A stretch of DNA of 64,000 bases from Marinomonas fungiae (lineage in GTDB: Bacteria > Pseudomonadota > Gammaproteobacteria > Pseudomonadales > Marinomonadaceae), in NCBI RefSeq assembly GCF_001418205.1, contig NZ_LIQF01000006.1, positions 124,001-188,000 on the forward strand, written 5' to 3'. Shown here piece by piece: positions 9,062-18,165 of the stretch. Below the pieces are notes generated by a model. The model made no database searches and was not told the origin of the DNA. It saw nothing but the letters and a program-made list of their open reading frames with translations. Positions within the stretch are counted from its first letter, which is position 1, and each line of letters begins with the position of its first letter. Made by a program: the position numbers and the translations under genes.

Positions 9062-9737
9062 GGCGATATCCAACTCCGGGGGCGTTGCTGATCAGTGTCG
9101 GTGTGGCAGGGTTGGCTTCAATCTTCTGTCTTAACTGGGCAATGTGCACACGAATCTTTTCAGTGCTACCAGTAAATTGATTGCCCCACACCTCTCGTCC
9201 AATCAGGCTGTAGGTTAGCACCTTATTAGGATTCTTCACTAACAGCTCCAATAGCTTAAATTCAATCGGTGTTAAATGGATGGCGTCCTCCAAATGGTCG
9301 CTGGTCACTTGGCGAGCCTCTAAATCAATCTCTAAATGCTGCACACGATAACGTGTCGCCTCAGTCGGCGCGACCGCTCCTCCTCGCCTTAGTGCAACCC
9401 GAATACGAGCCATTAATTCCCCAGCACTAAAAGGTTTGGCCACATAATCGTCCGCACCTAAATCCAAAGCCGTGATTTTGTCAAAATCTGTATCCCTTGC
9501 CGAGATCACGATAATAGGAAACTCTACCTCTGGCTTTACCTCGCGAATAAAGTCATGGCCACTGCCATCTGGCAGCCCGAGATCAAGCAAACAAAGATCC
9601 ATGACATGCTGCTTAACCAGTTGCTTAGCCTCTGCAATATGATCGCTGTGGAACACCTCAAATCCAGCCGACTCACACAAGGTTTTTAAAAAACTTTGCA
9701 TGGCCAAGTCATCTTCGATAATTAGAACACGTTGCAT
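9009..9737 (-). CDS. KdpE-like OmpR-family response regulator
   Basis: A 242-residue regulator with an N-terminal receiver (acidic pair in IIEDD, phospho-acceptor Asp in LCLLDLGLPDGSG, Lys in DYVAKPF) and a C-terminal OmpR/PhoB winged helix (IHLTPIEFKLLELL, then GVGYRL). The text around LDLGLPDG and HLTPIEF is very like E. coli KdpE. The start ATG overlaps the kinase stop by one base, so the two are translationally coupled. Because the operon begins with trkH and there is no kdpFABC in the window, it probably controls potassium uptake through Trk; that link is inference. The 3' end overlaps the convergent cyclase gene. Confidence 0.88.
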   Translation of the reverse strand: MQRVLIIEDDLAMQSFLKTLCESAGFEVFHSDHIAEAKQLVKQHVMDLCLLDLGLPDGSGHDFIREVKPEVEFPIIVISARDTDFDKITALDLGADDYVAKPFSAGELMARIRVALRRGGAVAPTEATRYRVQHLEIDLEARQVTSDHLEDAIHLTPIEFKLLELLVKNPNKVLTYSLIGREVWGNQFTGSTEKIRVHIAQLRQKIEANPATPTLISNAPGVGYRLNHSTELDAHCGHHDFS

Positions 9738-10714
9738 TATTGCTCCTTCCAACGAATAACTGCTTCGAAATCATGGGAACCTTGCTGATAATAAAATGCT
9801 CCATTATGAAGCTTGGCGATGGCATCACAAATCAATAAACCCAACCCCGTACCCGAGTCGGGTCTGGCTACGCTAACTCGATCAATGCGGTTGCAGACCC
9901 TGATGCAAAATTCGCTAGCTTGCTGTTCCAAAGTAATTTGAAACGGGGCTACGCCATGCCTCGTTGCATTATCAATTAGGTTTGCAAGCGCCACTTCTAA
10001 CAAGGCGCCATCCCCCTTAATGAATTCGACCTGCCGTGTCACTTGAAAAGCCTCATTTTGGCTAGCTTTAGTACGGGCGAACGCAGCACTTACCAAATCT
10101 TCACTGGGTAAATTCAACCAATCATTAGTAGTTTGTAAATCGCGAATACGACTTAGCTCCAGCATTTTATCGATTTGATTTTTGAGGATGAGACTCTGCT
10201 GGTAAATATTCGTGGCTTGTTCCCTATATTGCTCTTTAGATAAGGGAATCTGATCGTCCATAATCAAACTAGACGCCCCCATAATCGTACCAAGAGGGGT
10301 TCGCAAATCATGGCCGATAGAGCGCAACAAATTAGCTCTAATTTCTTCGCGCTCTTTTAAGCGCACAGTCGCTTGCTTTTCAAGCTCGACCAATTGATTA
10401 CGCTGAGCCAGTTGCGCAATAAACACTCCAACCGCCAACATGACACCGAAGCTTACAAAATACTCAAAGTTATGTACCGCCAGCGTGTAGTAAGGTTGCA
10501 CAAACAAGAAATCCACAAACACAACGCTAACTACGCTCGACAGCATGGCTTCTGCTTTACCATAGCGAAAACCACTATAAGTAACGCAAGCCACCCCAAG
10601 CAGCATGACATCACTTACAGAAATAAAGGATCGTAACGGCAAAGCCAGCAAAATAACGCCCGCAGGAATCAGCAAAGCTAACATAATTCGAGACCATTTC
10701 TTGGAGGTAGACAC
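9737..10714 (-). CDS. Short KdpD-like sensor histidine kinase
   Basis: A 325-residue kinase holding the KdpD-type membrane domain (DUF4118, four hydrophobic stretches in the first 105 residues), a linker, a HisKA domain with LRSIGHDLRTPLG (His135) and a HATPase domain with an N-box (LANLIDNATRHG) and a G-box (SGTGLGLLI). It lacks the large cytoplasmic N-terminal KdpD and universal-stress domains of classical KdpD (about 890 residues), so any input from those is gone. The start is GTG at 10714, 7 bases after AGGAG; no in-frame ATG fits better. It lies 23 bases after the trkH stop and is coupled to the regulator downstream, giving an operon trkH - kinase - regulator. Confidence 0.85.
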   Translation of the reverse strand: MSTSKKWSRIMLALLIPAGVILLALPLRSFISVSDVMLLGVACVTYSGFRYGKAEAMLSSVVSVVFVDFLFVQPYYTLAVHNFEYFVSFGVMLAVGVFIAQLAQRNQLVELEKQATVRLKEREEIRANLLRSIGHDLRTPLGTIMGASSLIMDDQIPLSKEQYREQATNIYQQSLILKNQIDKMLELSRIRDLQTTNDWLNLPSEDLVSAAFARTKASQNEAFQVTRQVEFIKGDGALLEVALANLIDNATRHGVAPFQITLEQQASEFCIRVCNRIDRVSVARPDSGTGLGLLICDAIAKLHNGAFYYQQGSHDFEAVIRWKEQ

Positions 10715-10737
10715 CCATTGACTCCTTCATCAACAGA

Positions 10738-12192
10738 TCACTCACGCCATAGGAGTGATGTAAAAATAGCAATGACCGTAAAATACTCTAAGCGCCCTAG
10801 TATCATGGCAAAGGACATCAACCAAGTCGCGCTATCGGTTAATGGCGCAAAGTTACTGCCCAACTCACCAAAGCCCGGCCCTAACACATTCAAACAAGCA
10901 GCCACCGCACTCAAAGCACTGACAAAATCTACTCCTGTCATCATCAGCAGTAAGGTTAAGACTGTCGTCGTAATCGCCGCCAAACACATAAACGACATGA
11001 CACTGTTACGGATTTGCTCGTTAATGGGACGATGTTGATAACGGATAGTAAACACACCGCTTGGGTGCACCAACTGCTTTACTTCAAGCAAAATAGACTT
11101 AAACGAAATCACATTACGCACCACCTTATTGCCACCCGCGGTGGACCCAGCACAACCGCCCACATAGCCAACCACCAATAATAAGATAGGAGCTGCCCCA
11201 TGCCATTCGGTAAATCCTGCGGCACCGTAACCAGTACTAGTCATAAAAGACAGCACATGGAACGTGGCTTGAGTAATGATGGCGAAGGTGCCTTGAGCCT
11301 CATCAAACTGCCACAGCTGCTGTGCCACCATGGCAGAGAAGGCTAGCGCAATCAGTAAAAACCAACGGCATTCCTCATCCTGCCAATAAAGTGCCATTTG
11401 CCTCGCCGCCAGCACACGGTAATGCAACGAAAAGCTAATGGCTCCCAGTGCCATAAATACGCAGCAAATCCATAAAATAGTATCGCTTTGAAAATACCCC
11501 ATGCTCGCATCGTGGGTCGAAAAACCACCCGTTGAAACGGTCGTAAAACTGTGGGCAATGGCATCGTAGGCACTCATACCTGCGAGCCAGTAGCAAATGG
11601 CGCACATTAGGGTAATCAGTAGATAGACATACCATAAATAACGGGCGGTTTTCTTCACTTTTGGTGTGAGCTTTTCATCCTTGACCGGACCTACCGTTTC
11701 CGCTTTGAGTAAACGCATGCCACCTATGTTTAACATCGGCAACACCGCTACCACAAAAATCACCACCCCCAGTCCCCCCATCCATTGTAAGAACTGGCGA
11801 TACATTAAAAAACTTTTAGGCATGGCATCTAAGCCACTTAATATGGTTGCCCCAGTCGTCGTTAAGGCACTGACGGACTCGAAGACAGCATCCGTCCAAC
11901 TGACTCCGGCCACAAAAAAAATGGGGATCGCTCCAAGAAAGCCTACAGTTATCCATGTTAGCACGGCATAGAAAATGGCTTCTTTGCTGTTGACTGAGGC
12001 AAAGCGGTAACGACGCGCACCAAAAAGAACGGCAATAGATAAAGCCATAATGACGGCCGCACTATAAAAGAATGTATGACCCATGCCATCCATAAAGAGG
12101 TAAAAGGATAGCTCTGCAAAGACCAGCTGAACCGTTCCCATCCATAGTGCTGGCAGCGCCAACAAGCGCGCCATTAAAGTCACTCGAATCAT
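10738..12192 (-). CDS. trkH: Potassium uptake channel subunit TrkH
   Basis: A 484-residue integral membrane protein of the TrkH/KtrB family, which takes up K+ with the regulatory ring protein TrkA (not in this window). Pore-loop style motifs are visible: SALTTTGATILSG, TTVSTGGFSTHD, SFMTSTGYGAAG and a fourth near the C-terminus around LNVLGPGFGELG, consistent with four pseudo-repeats and the typical length of about 484. ATG 12192 has GAGG a few bases upstream; an in-frame TTG at 12204 is less likely. It is the first gene of an operon with a KdpD/KdpE-like pair, suggesting its expression is tied to K+ or turgor sensing. Confidence 0.92.
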   Translation of the reverse strand: MIRVTLMARLLALPALWMGTVQLVFAELSFYLFMDGMGHTFFYSAAVIMALSIAVLFGARRYRFASVNSKEAIFYAVLTWITVGFLGAIPIFFVAGVSWTDAVFESVSALTTTGATILSGLDAMPKSFLMYRQFLQWMGGLGVVIFVVAVLPMLNIGGMRLLKAETVGPVKDEKLTPKVKKTARYLWYVYLLITLMCAICYWLAGMSAYDAIAHSFTTVSTGGFSTHDASMGYFQSDTILWICCVFMALGAISFSLHYRVLAARQMALYWQDEECRWFLLIALAFSAMVAQQLWQFDEAQGTFAIITQATFHVLSFMTSTGYGAAGFTEWHGAAPILLLVVGYVGGCAGSTAGGNKVVRNVISFKSILLEVKQLVHPSGVFTIRYQHRPINEQIRNSVMSFMCLAAITTTVLTLLLMMTGVDFVSALSAVAACLNVLGPGFGELGSNFAPLTDSATWLMSFAMILGRLEYFTVIAIFTSLLWRE

Positions 12193-12257
12193 AAAGCCTC
12201 GCAAATATGATAACGAGACGATTGTACGAAGTGGAAAATTAATAAGGTGTGAAGCTT

Positions 12258-12294
12258 TGAGGCAAGCTGTTAAGAAACTGTAAAGCTTGCCTCA
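12258..12294. repeat. 11-bp inverted repeat between glsA and trkH
   Basis: TGAGGCAAGCT and its exact complement are separated by 15 bases in the 116-base gap between two genes read on the minus strand. No T-run follows on either strand, so it is not a classical terminator. It could end glsA transcripts with a helper factor, stabilise RNA, or serve as a regulator site for trkH. Confidence 0.55.
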
Positions 12295-12308
12295 CTAAAA
12301 CCCCGACG

Positions 12309-13217
12309 TTAGTAGACCGACCAACCGATTTGTTTGGTCATAGATTCAAGCGCAGCCACACCAGCGGTAGAATTACCCACTTTATTTAAAGCGGGAGACC
12401 AAACACAAATAGAAAAGCGATTAGGCACAATCGCCACAATCCCGCCACCGACACCACTTTTTCCGGGCAAGCCAACCTGAAAGGCAAAACTGCCTGCTTC
12501 ATCATACATACCACTGGTAGCCATTAATGCATTAACTTGACGGGCCTCCTGCTCGGAGATAATTTGCTCATGACTAATCGAGCAATAACCCTTGTTTGCA
12601 AGAAAATTAAAGGCTTTGGCCAGGTCAATACAGCTCATTCTCAAAGCACAGTTGGAAAAGTAACTTTTCAAGACATCGTCAACTGGGTTCTCAAAGTTGC
12701 CATAGGCTTTCATCAAGTGAGCCATCGCAGCATTGCGGTGTCTAAATTCGTACTCAGAATTTGCCACGACTTGGTCGGTCATAAGCTCTGGATTACCAGA
12801 GACACGACGCACAAACTCACGCATCGCATAGTGCGGAGAGGCAAAGCGAGATTGATTCATATCACTTACAACGAGAGCCCCGGCATTAATAAAAGGGTTT
12901 CGTGGTATACCGTGTTCGTATTCAAGCTGCACTAAGGAGTTGAATGGTAGCCCAGAAGGTTCACAGCCAACACGTTGCCACATCCCTTCGCCATAATGTT
13001 TGATCGCCAAAGTTAGACTAAACACCTTTGAAATACTTTGTATGGAAAACGGGGTTTCAGCATCGCCAATTTGAAACAATTCACCTTGGTTGCTGTAGAT
13101 AGCAATGCCAAATTGATTCGGGTCTACATTGGCTAAAGCAGGTATATAGTCGGCAACCTTGCCCTGTCCAATCAATGGTTTGACATCTTCGTAAATGGTA
13201 CGCAACAGTGTTTGCAT
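12309..13217 (-). CDS. glsA: Glutaminase
   Basis: A 302-residue glutaminase that hydrolyses glutamine to glutamate and ammonia. It has the beta-lactamase-like fold signature of the family: Ser-x-x-Lys in [12 protein letters not shown], the downstream [10 protein letters not shown] and the C-terminal [12 protein letters not shown]. Length matches GlsA proteins (about 300-310). The ATG has AAGG 6 bases upstream. It is read in the same direction as the trkH operon but an inverted repeat lies between them. Glutamate is the usual counter-ion for potassium in osmotic adjustment, which may explain the neighbourhood, though this is only inference. Confidence 0.93.
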   Translation of the reverse strand: MQTLLRTIYEDVKPLIGQGKVADYIPALANVDPNQFGIAIYSNQGELFQIGDAETPFSIQSISKVFSLTLAIKHYGEGMWQRVGCEPSGLPFNSLVQLEYEHGIPRNPFINAGALVVSDMNQSRFASPHYAMREFVRRVSGNPELMTDQVVANSEYEFRHRNAAMAHLMKAYGNFENPVDDVLKSYFSNCALRMSCIDLAKAFNFLANKGYCSISHEQIISEQEARQVNALMATSGMYDEAGSFAFQVGLPGKSGVGGGIVAIVPNRFSICVWSPALNKVGNSTAGVAALESMTKQIGWSVY

Positions 13218-13388
13218 GGAGAACCTTACTTTGGGGGATATGGAAATTATTATTGTGGCGACGATTTTGCCAGAATATTTGAAAAACGAAAGCTCTTACC
13301 TAAAACCTACCACTAAGCGGCTTCCTAAAAACCCTTAAGAAAAACGCAACACGCTGTTCCGTTGCTTTCGAGCCCCCCCTAATATAAA

Positions 13389-13405
13389 TTGATATCCATT
13401 CTCAA
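13389..13405. promoter_or_regulatory. Candidate Fur box upstream of the siderophore-interacting protein gene
   Basis: The 17 bases TTGATATCCATTCTCAA form an imperfect palindrome that matches the Fur 7-1-7 core (TGATAAT, N, ATTATCA) at about 12 of 15 positions. It lies 23 bases before the start codon, where a repressor would block transcription under iron sufficiency. The match is seen; regulation is inferred. Confidence 0.55.
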
Positions 13406-13427
13406 TAATAAAATTGAAGGGGAAGAT

Positions 13428-14174
13428 ATGGTGAAACCAACACCACGACCACTAAAAGTACTGCGCAAAGAGTACGTTACTAACAATATGCTGCGAGTAA
13501 CGTTAGGAGGCGATGCCATGGCAGACTTCCCTAAAGACCAAGAAAGCGGCTACGTCAAACTGATGTTCCCTACTTTAGATGGCAGCCGCTTAATGCGAAC
13601 TTACACCATCCGCCAGCAACGCGCTGATGAATTGGATATCGATTTTGCCATTCATGGTGATTCTGGTGTGGCTTGCCACTGGGCACTGCATTCACAACCA
13701 GGTGATGAGATCTTAGTAGGCGGACCGGGGCCTAAAAAACTGATTTCTGAAGACGCAGATTGGATGATTTTTGTGGGCGACATGACATCTTTGCCGGCGA
13801 TTAGCGTTAACTTGGCTCAGTTACCAGACCAAGCACGTGGCTATGCCATTTTGGAAGTACAAAGTGAAGCTGACATTCAACCATTAGCAAAGCCTGGAGG
13901 GATTGAACTGCGTTGGATCATCAATGCTCATCCTGGAGAAGACAGCCAATCACTGCTTGAGCAAGTGAAAGCACTACCTTGGCTAGACGGCAAGGTCGCG
14001 ATCTGGGCCGCCTGTGAATTCAGCTCAATGCGTACACTGCGCGCCTACTTCAAAGAGCGCGATGACTTGGAAAAAGGCAATATTTATGTATCCAGCTACT
14101 GGAAACATGGTTTGAATGAAGATCAACACAAAGTTGAAAAACGCCAAGACCTAGATGAGCACGAGGCCGCCTAA
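13428..14174 (+). CDS. Siderophore-interacting protein (FAD/NAD(P)H ferric reductase family)
   Basis: A 248-residue member of the SIP/ViuB-like flavin reductase family that releases iron from ferric siderophores in the cytoplasm. The FAD-binding barrel shows MRTYTIRQ (about residue 53) and DFAIHGDSGVACHWA; the second half has GPGPKKLI and the NAD(P)-binding region, ending in a typical SYWKHGLNEDQH tail. Start ATG follows a strong AAGGGGAAG. A Fur-like box precedes it. No siderophore synthesis or receptor gene lies next to it, so it likely serves imported chelates. Convergent with the GFA gene. Confidence 0.88.
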   Translation: MVKPTPRPLKVLRKEYVTNNMLRVTLGGDAMADFPKDQESGYVKLMFPTLDGSRLMRTYTIRQQRADELDIDFAIHGDSGVACHWALHSQPGDEILVGGPGPKKLISEDADWMIFVGDMTSLPAISVNLAQLPDQARGYAILEVQSEADIQPLAKPGGIELRWIINAHPGEDSQSLLEQVKALPWLDGKVAIWAACEFSSMRTLRAYFKERDDLEKGNIYVSSYWKHGLNEDQHKVEKRQDLDEHEAA

Positions 14175-14191
14175 CGCTTCCTCTGAATACA

Positions 14192-14213
14192 GCGCTTCCT
14201 GATGCAGAAGCGC
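14192..14213. repeat. Inverted repeat between convergent genes
   Basis: GCGCTTC and GAAGCGC are separated by 8 bases in the short gap between the siderophore-interacting protein and GFA genes. It may act as a weak bidirectional terminator, but T-runs are lacking. Confidence 0.35.
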
Positions 14214-14225
14214 CGCAAAAGGATA

Positions 14226-14669
14226 TTAAGGCTGTTTATCGAACACCTTTACGCCGTCTGGAATCTGATACCAGCCCTGCTTTTCGCTTACCCAAGCGTG
14301 AGCGGTTGGCTGAATAATACTGGTGTCACTTAAATTGGATGGCTTAAGCTTAATCGCCTCGGGCTTTGCTGGATCATAGTGATAAATTCGATTGCCACAG
14401 GTTGGGCAAAACTTCGCAGCGGCCGTGTTACCACTTTCTGCCACTCGAGACCAATCTTTTAATTCTCCTTGAATCACCAAATCGCTGGCATCAACCATTG
14501 CAGTAATACTGAAAGCACTGGTTGACAGCTTTTGACACTCTTTACAGTGACAGGCTACAACCATTTTTGGCGCCGCCAATAATTGATAAGTGACACCGCC
14601 ACATTGGCAGCTACCTGAAATTGGGTATGGCACGATATCTACTCCCTCATCGATTGGTAATGTATTCAA
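14226..14669 (-). CDS. GFA-family (Gfa / CENP-V-like) zinc protein
   Basis: A 147-residue protein of the glutathione-dependent formaldehyde-activating enzyme-like family. Zinc-binding cysteine groups are clear: GSCQCGG (about 19-25), CHCKECQ (about 41-47) and FCPTCGNR (about 92-99). Many members of this family have no proven glutathione-formaldehyde activity, so the function is open. A separate, glutathione-independent formaldehyde dehydrogenase lies about 13 kb away, but nothing links the two. It stands alone and converges on the siderophore-interacting gene. Confidence 0.85.
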   Translation of the reverse strand: MNTLPIDEGVDIVPYPISGSCQCGGVTYQLLAAPKMVVACHCKECQKLSTSAFSITAMVDASDLVIQGELKDWSRVAESGNTAAAKFCPTCGNRIYHYDPAKPEAIKLKPSNLSDTSIIQPTAHAWVSEKQGWYQIPDGVKVFDKQP

Positions 14670-14832
14670 GTTAGCACACTGAACAAGCTTAATTTAAGGA
14701 AGGAAATGTACTCTGTCTTGAAATCTTAAAAAGGAATTCTTAAGACTTTGTAAAGCTCAAATTTGGCATTGCCTAATTCTACTAAGCTCTATTACTCTAG
14801 AAACACTGTCTCGAATAGGAATAGGTGACTCA

Positions 14833-15306
14833 ATGAAAATCATGATTCGTAAAAAGCGCCTAGGCTCTCTGTCTTCTCTACTGGTTCTCTCTTTGATACA
14901 GCCTTCGGCTAATGCTGAAGAGAACAATACAAGCACATCCAACACACTGACTTACAATGCTCAGTTTTCTGATGAAGACCGTTCGGCCAAAAACGTTGTT
15001 TTAAAAGCGGCATACCGTTCTCATGGTAACTTCAGCACTATCTCAGAAGATGTAAAACACGTTGCATTCAAGAGCCATATTTCCCAAACATTTGAAGACT
15101 ACTATACGGCTCAAAACCGACTTGAAGAAAATTTTCAAGATAAGTTTGATCAAATACTGGATGAATATGAAGAGAATTTAAAACTCGCAGCCAACACTGA
15201 GCAAACGCTGCAGGCGAAAGAGAACGCAAAAGCCGTATTAGCGGAAATCAAACAGCAGCATAAAGCGAATCAAGAAGCGCTTAAACTGAAATTTCAAATT
15301 AGCTAG
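14833..15306 (+). CDS. Small exported coiled-coil protein, unknown
   Basis: I do not recognise this 157-residue protein. It begins with a basic stretch and a hydrophobic core (LGSLSSLLVLSLIQPSANA), a good Sec signal peptide with likely cleavage after ANA near residue 28. The mature part is charged and mostly helical, and from about residue 85 to the end has heptad-like spacing rich in Glu, Lys and Gln, suggesting a coiled coil. No Cys is visible in the mature part. GGTGA precedes the start. It overlaps the end of the convergent diguanylate cyclase gene by 4 bases. Probably periplasmic; real gene status is supported by signal peptide, ribosome site and length. Confidence 0.7.
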   Translation: MKIMIRKKRLGSLSSLLVLSLIQPSANAEENNTSTSNTLTYNAQFSDEDRSAKNVVLKAAYRSHGNFSTISEDVKHVAFKSHISQTFEDYYTAQNRLEENFQDKFDQILDEYEENLKLAANTEQTLQAKENAKAVLAEIKQQHKANQEALKLKFQIS

Positions 15307-16445
15307 GCGTCTTCTTCTCCTGCGAATTCGTCCACAACTCGATTACGCCCGTGCTTTTTGGCCACATAAAGCAATTCGTCAACTTTTTTGATAAGTTCAT
15401 CGACGGAATATTCGCGCTGCTCAAGCATGTAAACACCGACACTGGTTGTTAGAATTCCCGCTGAGCTTTTCGGGTGCCGAATATTGAGGTCACGCACAGC
15501 CTGCAACATACGATCCGCTAACTCAACGACCTGCGCATGACTTTGCCCACGGTGGATGATAAAAAATTCCTCCCCCCCAAAACGAAAATGCTCAGCACAG
15601 CTCGGTAATAATTCGTTTATCGCTGCCGTTACGTCACGCAACGCCTTGTCGCCCGCCACATGACCAAAGCTATCGTTAAACTGCTTGAAGTGGTCTAAAT
15701 CGTAAAATACCAAACCGATGGAATCATTATGATGATGAGGCCAATCCTTAATAAGGTTTTCTAAACTTTCATGCAAAGCCATGCGGCTATAGGTTGCGGT
15801 CAAATGGTCTGTCATTGCACGGTTTTGCCAAGCCAACTTTTCTTCTTCACTTTTATGACCGCGACGATGCTGCCGCTCTAACAGTAACCAAAGCATGATG
15901 CCGAGACCATAAACAGCCACAACACCTATATTCATCCAGTATTGATTATTGCTTGAGGCAACCAAGGCACGCTCAATGAGATTGGCTTTGAGTTCATTTT
16001 GGTTACGATTTACCAAGCTGTAACATTCAAGAATACCTGCCCAAGCATCGTACATAAAAGGCTGTATGTGCCCCTGCTCAATGTGGTTACGAATACTCAG
16101 TATGCTATCAAGGCTCACTGGCACACATTCATAACGTTCAATATAGCGCCCTATATTTAAGTAGGCATATGCCAAATCCAGCTGGGTTAATGTCTCTTCC
16201 CGTAATGCCTCCATATCACTTGGGCGTGCTTCCATCTCCTTCAGCAGAGGTAATGCATTTATGAGATAGCTTTGGGAGCGCTCAGAAAAAGCCTGATCGT
16301 ATAGACCGTGATCACGATTAAAGATGGCACGCAGTGAGTCATCGAAACGCACTGTATTCAACAGCACCAAAGTAAAAACTACGACGATCGACAATAACAG
16401 CAGGCCAATATAACTCAAGGTTCGAGATGGCCTATTCATCCACAA
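15303..16445 (-). CDS. Membrane diguanylate cyclase (GGDEF)
   Basis: A 380-residue protein with one TM near residues 12-30, a periplasmic domain of about 140 residues, a second TM near 174-192 and a C-terminal GGDEF domain with the active variant GGEEF (FRFGGEEFFII). The residues before it (PSCA) do not form an RxxD inhibitory site. Its start overlaps the end of the upstream gene for an exported protein by 14 bases, so the two are almost certainly co-translated and likely work together, the small periplasmic protein feeding the sensor domain. Cyclic di-GMP synthesis is inferred from the intact signature. Confidence 0.88.
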   Translation of the reverse strand: MWMNRPSRTLSYIGLLLLSIVVVFTLVLLNTVRFDDSLRAIFNRDHGLYDQAFSERSQSYLINALPLLKEMEARPSDMEALREETLTQLDLAYAYLNIGRYIERYECVPVSLDSILSIRNHIEQGHIQPFMYDAWAGILECYSLVNRNQNELKANLIERALVASSNNQYWMNIGVVAVYGLGIMLWLLLERQHRRGHKSEEEKLAWQNRAMTDHLTATYSRMALHESLENLIKDWPHHHNDSIGLVFYDLDHFKQFNDSFGHVAGDKALRDVTAAINELLPSCAEHFRFGGEEFFIIHRGQSHAQVVELADRMLQAVRDLNIRHPKSSAGILTTSVGVYMLEQREYSVDELIKKVDELLYVAKKHGRNRVVDEFAGEEDA

Positions 16446-16887
16446 CCTCGATTCGCTTAATCATCCAGACCCAATCGTCAAACAATGAAATATTTTTAGG
16501 GTCGTGGCCACCTAAATCTGTCTCAATCAAACGCAAAGGCCCATGGTTACGAACCGTGAGCACTTCGCCATTCTCTTTTACCACCAACATGAGCTTACGT
16601 TGATCTACATTATTCAGTGTTAAGTCGTAGCCATCAAAGGCAATAAAACGCACTGACGTCGCATTGACGCCAAGTTGCTGTTTTAGAAAATCAGTGAGGA
16701 TAAAGCCTTCAAAAAGAGTGGTTTGTCGCCGGAAAGGGCCGTACATTTCGTGAGTATAGTTGGCCTGCTCGACAAGCTGCGCCGTGGTAAGCGAGATTTC
16801 CTTATCTTCACTTACAAGTGTGAGTGCTGACACATGACTACTTAAAGCCATTAATCCAATACAGCAAAACACCATAATGGTTTTCAT
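16432..16887 (-). CDS. Periplasmic protein resembling the molybdopterin-binding oxidoreductase fold, partner of the adjacent cyclase
   Basis: A 151-residue exported protein with a signal peptide (hydrophobic FCCIGLMALSSHVSA, cleavage near residue 21). The mature part resembles the sulfite-oxidase-like molybdopterin-binding fold in its style (FEGFILTDFLKQQLG, a central RFIAFDGYDLTL and a terminal WMIKRIEVV), but no obvious conserved cofactor cysteine is seen in the mature chain, so a binding rather than redox role is more likely. The reading frame overlaps the diguanylate cyclase by 14 bases, which marks it as a probable periplasmic ligand or redox sensor for that enzyme. Fold assignment is moderate. 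Confidence 0.65.
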   Translation of the reverse strand: MKTIMVFCCIGLMALSSHVSALTLVSEDKEISLTTAQLVEQANYTHEMYGPFRRQTTLFEGFILTDFLKQQLGVNATSVRFIAFDGYDLTLNNVDQRKLMLVVKENGEVLTVRNHGPLRLIETDLGGHDPKNISLFDDWVWMIKRIEVVDE

Positions 16888-16912
16888 TTACGAGTAAATC
16901 CTTTTTAAGCAA

Positions 16913-16932
16913 GTCAGGGGCGTCCCCCTGAC
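16913..16932 (-). terminator. Terminator-like hairpin after fadA
   Basis: GTCAGGGG pairs with CCCCTGAC around a 4-base loop, 32 bases after the fadA stop on the minus strand. The T-run is weak and interrupted. Confidence 0.5.
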
Positions 16933-16963
16933 CTTAGTCGATCATATTATAACCACCCCAAAC

Positions 16964-18157
<1,194 letters not shown>

Positions 18158-18165
18158 CTATGGGA

